From NCBI GenBank assembly GCA_964479595.1, contig CAYZMU010000007.1, forward strand, positions 1 to 44,122: a stretch of DNA of 44,122 bases. The letters are read 5' to 3'. Under the pieces are notes generated by a model. That model saw only the letters and a program-made list of their open reading frames with translations, did no database searches and was not told the origin of the DNA. Below, one piece after another: positions 1 through 8,530 of the stretch (within the stretch, counting starts at the first letter, position 1; each line of letters opens with the position of its first letter). Source of the DNA: Firm-04 sp964479595 (GTDB taxonomy: Bacteria > Bacillota > Clostridia > Oscillospirales > Ruminococcaceae). The position numbers and the translations under genes were made by a program.

Positions 1-1515
1 TCGGGGAAACTGGTGCTCAACGGCTATAAGAAAATGCTCGAGATGCGCCCGGATTGTGATTCCCTTGCGGCGATGTCGCTGATTACGGCGCTGCTCTCTG
101 CTATTTCCATCCTCCCAAGCCCCAAGATGCTCAGCTCCGGGATCGTTTCGTGCTATATTTCCGCGGCGCTGCTCGCGGTCTGGCTCAATACGGTCTCGAA
201 GAATCTTACCGCGGCGAGGGCACTGCGCAATTTCCGTGTGCTCGCGGACGGAAACCCGAAATACGGAATCCACTATGTGGAGGACGAGAAACGCGCCGAG
301 GACCTCACGCGCGGCTGTCTGGGGGATTATCCCGTCATCGCCACGATGCGTCCGGTGGACAACCCTGAGGATTTTCTCAAATACACCTTTTCCGGCGATT
401 TGGGGGATAAGTTCTGCCGCAAGGCTGTTCCGATTGTGTTCTGGCTCGGCGCGGCGTTTTCCGTGATCATGGCAGTTGCGCGGCACGCCACGGTCGGCAG
501 CGCTTTCTGCTATGGGCTCTCCATTTTCGCGCTGTGCTTTTCGGCGGCGTCCTGTGTCGCCATTCCGCTTATTTCGAATCTGCCGATGGCGTCCGCGACA
601 AAGAATTTTGTCCGCAACAGCGGCGTTCTGCTCGGCTATCAGAGTGTGGACGACTTCTACGATGTCAATACCGTCATGATCGACGCGCAGGTGCTCTTCC
701 CCAAGGGCACCACGACACTGGAATCCATTCAGGTCATCGGCGAGGGGAGAATCGAGGAGGCGCTGCAGTATTCCGCGAGTCTTACGCAGCACGCTGGGAG
801 CATCCTCAAGGACCTCTTTGCCGGCGCGATTCTGGCGGAGGACACGCTGCTGCTCCCGGTGGAAAACTACACCTATGACGAGGGGAAGGGAATCAGCGGC
901 TGGATTGAGAACAAGCGTGTGCTTCTGGGGACGCGCGAGATGATGATTGCGCACAATGTGGAGGGGATTCCCGCCTGTTCCAAGGAGGAGGCGCTGGTCG
1001 GCAGCGGAAACGAGGCGCTTTATTTCGCCGTTTCCGGAACGGTCACCGCCATGTATGTGGTGCGTCTGGAGGCGAGCCGCGGGACGGTGCACTGGCTGCA
1101 CGAGCTGGTGCATGAGGAGATTTTCCTTCTCATCCGCAGCAATGACGCGCTGCTTTCGGGGCGCAGAATCTCGAAGATGTTCGGGATTCCCGAATCTTCC
1201 CTCAAGGTGCTTCCCGCGTCCATGGAGGAAGCGTACGAGGCGGAAACGCAGCCGCTTGAGGAGGACAGCCCGTCCATGCTCTGCGCGGGCAGAATCGCGG
1301 GTTTCGCGCAGACCGTAATCGGCGCGAAACGCATACGCTCCGCCGCGACTCTGGGGCTGGTGCTTCAGACGGTCGCGGTCGCTCTGGGGCTGCTCTATGT
1401 GCTGGTTTTCGTCCTGATGGGCGCTTACAAGGATATCAGCGGCGGGGTACTGCTCCTCTATCAGGCTATCTGCGCGGTTGTCACCGTTTTCGCGGTGCGC
1501 CTGCTCGACAAATGA
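1..1515 (+). CDS. Degenerate P-type (P1B-like) ATPase homologue, 5' end outside window
   Basis: The frame is open from base 1, so the N-terminus is missing; a GTG at 13 is only the first internal start-like codon. The layout is that of a heavy-metal P-type ATPase: paired hydrophobic segments near residues 22-60 and 140-185 (numbered from the GTG), a cytosolic middle, and a final membrane pair at about 441-500. The catalytic motifs are eroded. The CPC membrane motif reads SCVAIPL; the phosphorylation motif DKTGT reads IDAQVLFPKG (D224 kept, KTGT lost); the SEHP region reads TQHAG; TGDN reads RSND; and no GDGxND is present. Nucleotide-domain remnants such as GKGISGWIENKRVLLG remain. It is therefore probably not a working pump; a sensor, chaperone or regulatory role is only inference. 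It is followed after 13 bp by a lipoprotein peptidase, which suggests co-transcription. Confidence 0.75.
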   Translation, partial: SGKLVLNGYKKMLEMRPDCDSLAAMSLITALLSAISILPSPKMLSSGIVSCYISAALLAVWLNTVSKNLTAARALRNFRVLADGNPKYGIHYVEDEKRAEDLTRGCLGDYPVIATMRPVDNPEDFLKYTFSGDLGDKFCRKAVPIVFWLGAAFSVIMAVARHATVGSAFCYGLSIFALCFSAASCVAIPLISNLPMASATKNFVRNSGVLLGYQSVDDFYDVNTVMIDAQVLFPKGTTTLESIQVIGEGRIEEALQYSASLTQHAGSILKDLFAGAILAEDTLLLPVENYTYDEGKGISGWIENKRVLLGTREMMIAHNVEGIPACSKEEALVGSGNEALYFAVSGTVTAMYVVRLEASRGTVHWLHELVHEEIFLLIRSNDALLSGRRISKMFGIPESSLKVLPASMEEAYEAETQPLEEDSPSMLCAGRIAGFAQTVIGAKRIRSAATLGLVLQTVAVALGLLYVLVFVLMGAYKDISGGVLLLYQAICAVVTVFAVRLLDK

Positions 1516-1528
1516 AGAAAGAGATTTC

Positions 1529-3127
1529 ATGAACGCTCCGCGAATCGTCCGCGCGTTTTTGGCGGTCACGCTTTGTCTGACTTTGACGGGCTGTTCCCTC
1601 CTGGATTTGCTCGCCGAGGAGTCGGGCAATGCCGCTGAGGATTCCACGCTGGCGGGGCTGCCCTCGGGGTATGACACACAGGCGCTGCGGGACAGAGCCG
1701 AGGCGTTCTCCCAACAGTGGAACACGCCTGACAGCGAGGCGCTGATAGACGAGGAAATAGAGGGCCTGCTCGAGGAACTCAACGACGCGCAGGCGATCTA
1801 TGCCCGTGCTGAGATGACATACTACGCCGATTGGAACAATGAGGAACTGAGAGAGGCTTCCGAGAGGGCGAAGGAAGATTTTTACGTGGCGTCGGAAATC
1901 ATCTCCTGGGCGTTTGCCAACGGCAGCCGTCGCTCTGACTATGAGGAAAAATTCGCGCCCTATGTGGACGACTCATGGGCAGACTACTACATCTCAACCC
2001 CGCTCACCCGCATTGTCAATGCCGCGCGCTCCTCTTCGGCTTCGGAGGACGAAAGGCTGGACGAATACTACGACGCCGCCTACGCCCCGGAACTGTCGGA
2101 GAGCGAGGCGAACGAATCCTGCGCGGAAGTCTACCTCGAGACACTCAAGGCCCAGGACACCTCGCAGTATCTCTACGACCGTTTCAATCGCGATTACACG
2201 GCGGAGCAGGCCGATGAAACCTATCACCAGATCGTGGAGAAACTCGTGCCGCTCTCAAAACGCGCCAAGCAGGTGTTTCTGGATGACCCCGCGCGCAGTG
2301 AGGCGGCGCTGAACGCTCCACACGACGACCCCTACGAAATTCTTGGAGAATACGCGCCGAAACTTTCCCCCGCAATCGGCGAATCCGCTGAAAAGCTCCT
2401 CTCTGAAGGGCTCTACCGTGAGGTGAGCGGGGAGAATTGCTATGACGGCTCCTACACCGTCGCGCTGCCCGGGGAACAGTCCGCGCTCATGTACACCTAT
2501 CTTTGCTCAGACGCGCTGGACGTGGGTTCGGTTGTGCACGAGTTCGGGCACTTCCACTGTGACTGGCGCGACACCACGCCCGTTTATCTGCAGCAGAACT
2601 GTGTTGACATCGCGGAGGCGCAGTCGCAGGGCATGGAGATGCTCTTTACGGGTTTCTATGACGAGATTTTCGGCGAGAACGCCCGTGACGTCGAGCTTCT
2701 GGCTGTCATCAATCTCATCGACTCCCTGTTGGCGGGGTTCGCGGTCGGGGAATTTGAGTATGAGGTCATGAAAAACATCGATACTTTTGACAAGAACGAT
2801 GTTTTGGACGCTTTTGAGGCGGCGACAGCGCCGTGCGGTATCGAAATGCAGCTGTATCAGATTTCGCACCTTTACGAGGAGCCGGGGTATTATATCAGCT
2901 ATGGGGTTTCCGCGCTCGCAGCCGTGCAGATTTACGCGGTGATGCTTGAGGACCCCGACGAGGCTGTGCGGCTTTATGAGAATATCGCGAGTGTTCCGTC
3001 TGTAACCGGGGAGTACGCGATTTGCGAATCCTTGGAGTCCTGCGGGTTTTCGGATATTTTTGATTCTCAGACGCTGGAGCGGATGGTTCCCGTGCTGGAA
3101 TCGCGGGTGGATTTTCTTGAGGGATGA
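1529..3127 (+). CDS. M3-family-like zinc metallopeptidase lipoprotein
   Basis: 532 aa. The start is the ATG at 1529, 13 bp after the upstream stop and behind AAGAAAGAG. The N-terminus has a basic start, a hydrophobic stretch and the lipobox LTGC, so it should be exported and lipid-anchored to the outer face of the membrane. The zinc motif is HEFGH at residues 337-341. Twenty-six residues after H337 lies DIAEAQSQGME, matching the (V)AExxSxxxE segment that supplies the third ligand in M3 oligopeptidases of the PepF type (E363 here). The region before it is helical and acidic, as in M3 enzymes. Likely role: extracellular oligopeptide cleavage; substrate unknown. Most M3 peptidases are cytosolic, so the lipoprotein signal is unusual. 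It lies between the ATPase-like gene and the LRR gene, with short spacers. Confidence 0.8.
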   Translation: MNAPRIVRAFLAVTLCLTLTGCSLLDLLAEESGNAAEDSTLAGLPSGYDTQALRDRAEAFSQQWNTPDSEALIDEEIEGLLEELNDAQAIYARAEMTYYADWNNEELREASERAKEDFYVASEIISWAFANGSRRSDYEEKFAPYVDDSWADYYISTPLTRIVNAARSSSASEDERLDEYYDAAYAPELSESEANESCAEVYLETLKAQDTSQYLYDRFNRDYTAEQADETYHQIVEKLVPLSKRAKQVFLDDPARSEAALNAPHDDPYEILGEYAPKLSPAIGESAEKLLSEGLYREVSGENCYDGSYTVALPGEQSALMYTYLCSDALDVGSVVHEFGHFHCDWRDTTPVYLQQNCVDIAEAQSQGMEMLFTGFYDEIFGENARDVELLAVINLIDSLLAGFAVGEFEYEVMKNIDTFDKNDVLDAFEAATAPCGIEMQLYQISHLYEEPGYYISYGVSALAAVQIYAVMLEDPDEAVRLYENIASVPSVTGEYAICESLESCGFSDIFDSQTLERMVPVLESRVDFLEG

Positions 3128-3145
3128 GCGGGGAGGTAACGCGCC

Positions 3146-4654
3146 GTGAAGAATGTTCAGATTCATGATCAAGTATATCAGGTGACGGATGACACCGCGA
3201 AACTGACGGAGTGGAATCAGAATCGCGTGACGCTTGAAATTCTCAATCATGTGGAAGGCGTCCCCGTGCGCGACATGAACACGCTGCTTTTGCAGTCCTG
3301 CACGTCGCTTCGCGATATCTCCTTCCCGATGTTGATGGACGAGCTGCCGATTGAGGAACTCAAGACGCTGCCGAATTTGGAAAATATTTTTATCTCGCCG
3401 CTTCATGAGGAATACAGTTCCTGCAGCGGGGTGCTCTACAACAAAAAGAAGACGGTTTTGCTCGACTGCCCTCAGGCGCGCAAGGATTTCGTGCGCCTGC
3501 CGCAGACTGTGCGCAGGATAGAAGACTCCGCTTTTGAGGGCTGCACGAAACTCAAGACCGTGTTGCTGCCTGAAGGCCTCGAAACCATTGAGGACCGGGC
3601 ATTTCACGGCTGCCGTTCCCTGCATGTGCTGAATATACCTGATTCGGTGTCGTTTGTCGGGAAGAACGCTTTTTCGGGCTGCAGGCAGCTCAAGGAGCTC
3701 TACATTCCCGCCGGTCTGGAGGAGCTGCCGCTGCTGGATACCTGTGCCTCCCTCTCGAAGGTGTATGTTTCCCCCGAGAATCCCGTTTTCGCTTCTTACG
3801 ACGGGGCGGTCTACAACAAAGATAAGAGCGAGCTGATTTATTGCCCGCGTGCCAAGAGTGTTGCGCTGCTGCTCCCGAAAACGGTTACCTCTATGGACCC
3901 CGCCGCGCTCAACGGCTGCGGCGAGATAGAGTATATCAAAGTTCCCGAGGAAAATCCCTGCTACTGTGATGTGAAGGGTGTGCTTTACAGTAAGGACAGA
4001 ACCACGCTGCTCTTTTGCCCCGCCGCATACAGCGAACCGCTTGTGCTGGGCAAAGAGGTTGAGCTGATTGGGGAGGATGGACCACCTGACCCTGGGGTGT
4101 TTGGTACACGCGTGCTGCCGATTATGACGTTTGGGGAGGATGGACGCCCGGAGTACTTCTGGATTGAGGGCGGCGCGTTTCCCTCTGTTGAAGTTGACCC
4201 GGAAAACCGGGAATTTTCCTCTTCAGACGGCGTGCTTTACAGCAAAGCATACACCGAGCTCTTTCGCTGTGCCCCGGGGATGAAAGGCCGCGTGAAAGTG
4301 CTTGATATGGTGCGGATCATCTGGGAAGAGGCGTTTTGCGGGTGCAGCCATCTGACAGACATTGAACTGAACGAAGGGTTGGAGTCCATTGAGCAAGCGG
4401 CGTTTCGGGGCTGTTTCTCGCTGAAGACACTGACCATCCCGAAGACGGTTCGGTGTGTCGAAAGGGACGCCTTTGTCGGCTGCCATTCTTTGGAGCGTCT
4501 GTGTTTTCTTGGTAAGGAAACGAAGATTGACTCGCAGGATTTTTCCGGCTGTCCGAATCTGACGGTTTGCGCACCGCCTGACAGTATCGCGGCACGGAAG
4601 TTGAAAGATCGGGAGGACATTCGGTTTGAGCCGCTCGCGGAGGGGGAAATTTAA
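3146..4654 (+). CDS. BspA-type leucine-rich-repeat (LRR_5) protein
   Basis: 502 aa from a GTG start preceded by GGGGAGGT. Repeats of the BspA/LRR_5 type are visible, for example FEGCTKLKTVLLPEGLETIE, FHGCRSLHVLNIPDSV and FSGCRQLKELYIPAGLEEL, with more near the C-terminus. Between LRR blocks a second module of the form (G)VLYxKxxTxLxxCP recurs four times. There is no signal peptide or membrane segment, so the protein appears cytosolic, whereas many BspA-type proteins are secreted. A presumed binding scaffold; partner unknown. An unusual Pro/Gly-rich stretch (about residues 309-345) interrupts the repeats and is flanked by a 15-bp direct repeat in the DNA. It starts 18 bp after the peptidase gene and probably belongs to the same transcript. 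Confidence 0.8.
   Translation: MKNVQIHDQVYQVTDDTAKLTEWNQNRVTLEILNHVEGVPVRDMNTLLLQSCTSLRDISFPMLMDELPIEELKTLPNLENIFISPLHEEYSSCSGVLYNKKKTVLLDCPQARKDFVRLPQTVRRIEDSAFEGCTKLKTVLLPEGLETIEDRAFHGCRSLHVLNIPDSVSFVGKNAFSGCRQLKELYIPAGLEELPLLDTCASLSKVYVSPENPVFASYDGAVYNKDKSELIYCPRAKSVALLLPKTVTSMDPAALNGCGEIEYIKVPEENPCYCDVKGVLYSKDRTTLLFCPAAYSEPLVLGKEVELIGEDGPPDPGVFGTRVLPIMTFGEDGRPEYFWIEGGAFPSVEVDPENREFSSSDGVLYSKAYTELFRCAPGMKGRVKVLDMVRIIWEEAFCGCSHLTDIELNEGLESIEQAAFRGCFSLKTLTIPKTVRCVERDAFVGCHSLERLCFLGKETKIDSQDFSGCPNLTVCAPPDSIAARKLKDREDIRFEPLAEGEI
4068..4145 (+). repeat. 15-bp direct repeat inside the LRR gene
   Basis: The 15-mer TTGGGGAGGATGGAC occurs at 4068-4082 and 4131-4145. The offset is 63 bp (21 codons), so the reading frame is kept. 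It brackets a Pro/Gly-rich segment that does not fit the LRR pattern and may mark a small in-frame duplication or insertion. Confidence 0.85.
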
Positions 4655-4678
4655 GAATCCCGCTGCGGGGGAATGGGC

Positions 4679-4707
4679 TTTACAAAGTCGCACTTTTGTG
4701 CTATAAT
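4679..4707 (+). promoter_or_regulatory. SigA-type promoter for the YfhO-like gene
   Basis: TTTACA at 4679-4684 and TATAAT at 4702-4707 with a 17-bp spacer. Transcription would begin near 4714. This rules out the in-frame ATG at 4696 and supports the ATG at 4759, which has AAGGA at 4745-4749. Confidence 0.85.
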
Positions 4708-4758
4708 AAAAGCAGCAGCTCCCAAAGGGCGCGAAGTTTTCCGGAAGGACTTGAGGCT

Positions 4759-7302
4759 ATGCCGCACCCCTTTTCCCCGGCACGATTACAGGACGAAAAG
4801 CATGAGCCCTATCTGCAGGTCTTTGTGCTCGGGTTCGGGGTCATCCTGCTTACGATTCTCCCCGTTATGATTCTGACGGGCGGATATTTCGTCTACTACG
4901 GTGATTTCAATTCCCAGCAGCTTCCCTTTTACGCGCTTGCGCATGAGGCGGTGCGAAACGGCGATTTTGGCTGGAACTGGAAAACGGATTTAGGCGCGAA
5001 TTTTATCGGCTCCTATTCCTTCTATCTGTTGGGCAGCCCGTTTTTCTGGCTGACGTACCCTTTTCCGCAGAGCGCTGTTCCCTACCTGATACCATGGCTT
5101 CTGGCGCTCAAACACGGTGTCGCCGCCATCACTTCCTACGCCTATATCCGGCGCTTCGTGAGGTCCAGAGAGGCCTCGATGGTCGGGGCGCTCCTCTATA
5201 CCTACTCGGGCTTTCAGATTTATAACATTTTCTTTAATCATTTTCAGGATGTGACGGCATTTTTCCCCCTGATGCTCCTCGCCTTGGAGCAGCTGGTCAA
5301 TGAAGATTCCAAGGGCGGGTTCGCGCTGAGTGTCGCGCTCATGGCGACCATCAACTACTACTTCTTCACGGGACAGGCGGTCTTTGTCCTGCTGTATTTC
5401 CTCCTGCGCTGCCCGTGCAAAGACTTCCGCGCGTCGTGGAAGAAGTTCTTTGCCGTGGCGTTTGAGGCCATTCTGGGTGTGATGATGGCGGCGTTCATGC
5501 TGCTGCCCTCCGCGCTCGCCATTTTGGACAATGAGCGTACCAAGAGTCGCCTCTACGGGCTGGATTTGGTTTCGTATTCCGACCGCACGCGTATCTGGCA
5601 CATTCTGCAGAGCTTCTTCATGCTTCCTGACGCGCCCGCGCGGCCGAATCTCTTCCGCACGGACTACGCGAAATGGGCGTCTATCGGCGGGTATCTTCCG
5701 ATGTTCTCCATGGCGGGTGTGCTGGCGTTCTGCGGGCAAAAGAAAGGCCATTGGGCGACACGCCTTTGCGCGGTCTGCACGGTCTGCGCGTTCATCCCCG
5801 TTCTCAACTCGGCGTTTTATATGTTCAACGCCTCCTATTACGCGCGCTGGTTCTATATGCCCATCCTCATCATGGCGATGATGACCGCCTACGCGCTGGA
5901 TGCCCCTCGGATAAAATGGCGCGGAGGGCTCATGATTTCGCTGATTTTCATGCTCGGCTGCGGTGTCATTTCCCTGCTGCCGCGCAAGGACGAAAACGGC
6001 GAAACCATCTGGCTTGATTTCGCGGAGTACACATGGTATTTCTTCGTGGTGCTTGCGGTTTGCCTGCTGATGCTCTTCCTCGCGGCGTTTGTGCTGCACA
6101 AGAAGAAAACAGGACAGGCGTTTCGAAATACCGCACTTTGGCTGACGGCGCTGAGCTGCCTGATTTCCGTGGTCACAGAGGTCTATTTCGGCATCGGGCT
6201 GGGCTCCAATCCCAAGACCTACATTGACACCGCGATTGAGGGCGGGGATGAGATTCATCTCGAGCCGGAGCAGGACCAATTCTACCGGGTGGACATCTCT
6301 AAAGACTATGACAACTACCCCATGTTCTGGGGATATTCGAATATGCGCTGTTTCCACAGCATTGTCCCGCCTTCGATTATGGATTTTTACGACCATATGG
6401 ATATCACGCGGGATGTCGCCTCGCGCGCGGAAACCTCGGAGTATCCGCTCAGGGCGCTCTTTAACGTCAAGTACTACTTCGACCGCGCGTATCCGGACAA
6501 GGCGGAGGAATACAGTTACGAGCTGGATATGCCGGGATTTCGGTATCTGAAAAAAGAAAACGGCTTCTACATCTACGAGAATGAGGCGTATATCCCGATG
6601 GGTGTCGCCTATGACCGCTATATCGGAACCGATGATCTGGAACTGCTCGCGCCGTTGTCCAAGGAGAAGGTTCTGCTTAAGGGCGTGGGGCTTGACGAGG
6701 AGCAGATCCAGAAATATCGTGATATTTTAAAGCCGCTGTCGGATTCCGAGCGCACGAGCCTCACAGAAGCTAATTTTGTAGACTACTGTCAGGCGCGCGC
6801 CGAGGACACCTGCGACACTTTCCACTATGATTCCTACGGCTTTGACGCCACCATCACGCTGGAGAAGCCGCAGCTGGTCTTTTTCAGTGTGCCGTATGAA
6901 TCCGGTTGGACCGCGCAGGTCAACGGCAAACCGGTGGATGTGGAGCGCGTCAGTTACGGGTTTATGGCGGTGCGCTGCGAGGCGGGTGCGAATGAGATAA
7001 GCTTTCAATATCGTACACCCGGGCTCGCCGTCGGCGCGGTGATTTCGCTGTTTGGTGTCGGCACGCTGATAGTTTATCTTATCATGTCGGGCGTTCGCAA
7101 GCGCCAGAAGCGCACGGCAGGGTACGCGGTCAAGTACCACTACGACTACTTCAACGGGCAGGATTTGCCGCCGCATGACCTCTATCTGAGATACGCGCAA
7201 AACCGCCGCAAGCTGGACGAGCCGGTGTCGCCGAAAGAGGGCACGGTGCGGTATGAGGACGAGTCGGACGAGCGGGGCGATGGCTTCGAAAGCGAGGAAT
7301 GA
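4759..7302 (+). CDS. YfhO-family polytopic membrane protein (putative GT-C glycosyltransferase)
   Basis: 847 aa from the ATG at 4759, chosen because the upstream in-frame ATG overlaps the -10 box. The first membrane helix (VFVLGFGVILLTILPVMIL) is followed by the YfhO-like GGYFVYYGDFNSQQLPFY segment and about a dozen hydrophobic helices. Then comes a large non-membrane domain (roughly residues 490-750), a last helix (VGAVISLFGVGTLIVYLIM) and a charged cytosolic tail. YfhO proteins (PF09586) are GT-C-fold membrane proteins; in Firmicutes they are linked to glycosylation of lipoteichoic acid or other cell-surface polymers using lipid-linked sugars. The exact substrate cannot be read from the sequence. 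The ATGA-spaced Nudix gene follows 6 bp later, so the two are likely co-transcribed. Confidence 0.85.
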   Translation: MPHPFSPARLQDEKHEPYLQVFVLGFGVILLTILPVMILTGGYFVYYGDFNSQQLPFYALAHEAVRNGDFGWNWKTDLGANFIGSYSFYLLGSPFFWLTYPFPQSAVPYLIPWLLALKHGVAAITSYAYIRRFVRSREASMVGALLYTYSGFQIYNIFFNHFQDVTAFFPLMLLALEQLVNEDSKGGFALSVALMATINYYFFTGQAVFVLLYFLLRCPCKDFRASWKKFFAVAFEAILGVMMAAFMLLPSALAILDNERTKSRLYGLDLVSYSDRTRIWHILQSFFMLPDAPARPNLFRTDYAKWASIGGYLPMFSMAGVLAFCGQKKGHWATRLCAVCTVCAFIPVLNSAFYMFNASYYARWFYMPILIMAMMTAYALDAPRIKWRGGLMISLIFMLGCGVISLLPRKDENGETIWLDFAEYTWYFFVVLAVCLLMLFLAAFVLHKKKTGQAFRNTALWLTALSCLISVVTEVYFGIGLGSNPKTYIDTAIEGGDEIHLEPEQDQFYRVDISKDYDNYPMFWGYSNMRCFHSIVPPSIMDFYDHMDITRDVASRAETSEYPLRALFNVKYYFDRAYPDKAEEYSYELDMPGFRYLKKENGFYIYENEAYIPMGVAYDRYIGTDDLELLAPLSKEKVLLKGVGLDEEQIQKYRDILKPLSDSERTSLTEANFVDYCQARAEDTCDTFHYDSYGFDATITLEKPQLVFFSVPYESGWTAQVNGKPVDVERVSYGFMAVRCEAGANEISFQYRTPGLAVGAVISLFGVGTLIVYLIMSGVRKRQKRTAGYAVKYHYDYFNGQDLPPHDLYLRYAQNRRKLDEPVSPKEGTVRYEDESDERGDGFESEE

Positions 7303-7308
7303 TTCAAC

Positions 7309-7860
7309 ATGGACAGGCATCTTACCGAAAAGCAAATCGAATCCGAGGAAATCTATGACGGCAGGATTCTGCGTGTGACCAAGGACAGAGTCTTGCTGGA
7401 AAACGGCGAGGAAGCCGTCAGAGAGGTGGTCCACCACCCGGGCGGCTCTTGTGTCGCGGCGCTGGATGACGAGGGCGCGGTCTGGCTTGTCAGGCAGTTT
7501 CGTTATCCGCACGGCATCCAGACGCTGGAACTGCCGGCGGGGAAGCTGGAAGCGGGGGAGGACCCGAAAGCCTGTGCCGTGAGGGAACTCGCGGAGGAGA
7601 TAGGGGCGGTCGCGGATTCGATGGAATCGCTCGGCTTTCTCTACCCGACACCCGCCTATGACAAAGAGGTTATCCATATGTTTCTGGCGCGCGGGCTGCA
7701 TATGCGCCGCCAAAGCCTTGACGAGGACGAATTTCTCGACGCGCAGCGCATGCCGCTTCCTGAGGCGCTCAAAATGGTCATGCGCGGGGAGATTCCGGAC
7801 GCGAAAACGCAGATTGCGCTGCTAAAGACCGCGTATGTTCTCTATCACGGGAAGAATTAG
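7309..7860 (+). CDS. Nudix hydrolase, ADP-ribose pyrophosphatase type
   Basis: 183 aa. The Nudix box is intact at residues 78-99: GKLEAGE, then REL-AEE-IG (GX5EX7REUXEEXGU), giving the Mg-binding helix. The N-terminal part (YDGRILRVTKDRVLLENG, then REVVHHPGG) and the VRQFRYP strand match the ADP-ribose pyrophosphatase (NudF-like) subgroup, which hydrolyses ADP-ribose to AMP and ribose-5-phosphate in the cytosol. The substrate is inferred from subfamily likeness only. The gene starts 6 bp after the YfhO-like gene with a weak GAGG ribosome site and converges on spoVG. Confidence 0.88.
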   Translation: MDRHLTEKQIESEEIYDGRILRVTKDRVLLENGEEAVREVVHHPGGSCVAALDDEGAVWLVRQFRYPHGIQTLELPAGKLEAGEDPKACAVRELAEEIGAVADSMESLGFLYPTPAYDKEVIHMFLARGLHMRRQSLDEDEFLDAQRMPLPEALKMVMRGEIPDAKTQIALLKTAYVLYHGKN

Positions 7861-7865
7861 GGCAT

Positions 7866-7904
7866 AAAAAGGCTGTCCGACGCCTCAAACAACGCCGGAC
7901 AGCC
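7866..7904 (-). terminator. Rho-independent terminator of spoVG
   Basis: Read on the minus strand, GGCTGTCCG (7896-7904) pairs with CGGACAGCC (7871-7879) in a 9-bp stem, followed directly by TTTTT (7870-7866). The + strand has no T-run after the hairpin, so it serves spoVG rather than the converging Nudix gene. Confidence 0.85.
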
Positions 7905-7968
7905 CATCAAACGCAATCTGATGTTCGGTTTTAGAAGTGTCAGATGAACGGTTCTGAGTGTTTAGAAA

Positions 7969-8310
7969 TCAGACAAACTCCTCCGAGTCTTCCGCCGATT
8001 CTGCCGCAGCGGATTCCGTCTCGGAATCACGCATTTCCGTTTCCGCCTGCATCAGCGCGAGCTGTTCTTGGTAGGCGTTGAGAATCTGCGTTTCAATGTA
8101 CTGCCTCGCCTGTGTGGAGATGGGATGCACAATATCGCGGAAGATACCGCTCTCGTCCTTTCGGCTGGGCATCGCGACAAAGAGGCGGGATTCCCCCTGC
8201 ACGACCTTGATGTCGTGAACTGCCAGCATCTGGTCCAGTGTGATGGAAACGATAGCGCGGAGCCTGCCGTCAGCCATCATCTTTCTGATTTTTAAATCGG
8301 TAATTTCCAT
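7969..8310 (-). CDS. spoVG: Septation/sporulation regulator SpoVG
   Basis: 113 aa. It starts MEITDLKIRK and contains the family core RLRAIVSITLD, AVHDIKVVQG, LFVAMPSRK and FRDIVHPI. SpoVG is a small nucleic-acid-binding regulator that in Bacilli and Listeria affects septation, sporulation, capsule and virulence genes. The family core covers residues 1-90; the last 25 residues are an acidic Ser/Glu/Ala tail (ETESAAAESAEDSEEF), common but variable in clostridial members. The ribosome site on the minus strand is GGAAGG ahead of the ATG. The gene stands alone on this strand between the Nudix gene and divergent murC, with its own promoter and terminator. Confidence 0.95.
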   Translation of the reverse strand: MEITDLKIRKMMADGRLRAIVSITLDQMLAVHDIKVVQGESRLFVAMPSRKDESGIFRDIVHPISTQARQYIETQILNAYQEQLALMQAETEMRDSETESAAAESAEDSEEFV

Positions 8311-8438
8311 AAGAACTACCTTCCTTTCCGTTGGCTTTGTCGAATCTCAGGTGATGCGTTTGTCGAACTGGCACGGGTCGCGCCACAGCCGGCAGCCGCC
8401 GAGGCGCCACGTTCATCACTCCGTGTCTTCTCACCGAT

Positions 8439-8447
8439 AGTATAGCA
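8439..8447 (-). promoter_or_regulatory. Probable extended -10 promoter of spoVG
   Basis: On the minus strand TGCTATACT is an extended -10 element (TGn-TATACT). A convincing -35 is not visible (ACAAAT at 17-bp spacing). The element sits inside the perfect palindrome AGTAT-AGC-ATACT (8439-8451). Transcription would give a leader of about 120 nt before the spoVG start. Confidence 0.45.
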
Positions 8448-8530
8448 TACTAATGTGATTGATTTGTGAATATATGATGTATGAAAAGCGCGATAAAGGG
8501 TTTTTTCCGTCAGAAAAGGAGGGATGCGGC

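Noticed and set aside
2507..3625. Long minus-strand frame opposite the M3-like and LRR genes
   Set aside because: It is antisense to two recognisable proteins, has no family resemblance and comes from codon bias.
4696..4758. Upstream ATG start for the YfhO-like gene
   Set aside because: It lies upstream of the -10 box of a near-perfect promoter; the ATG at 4759 has a proper ribosome site.
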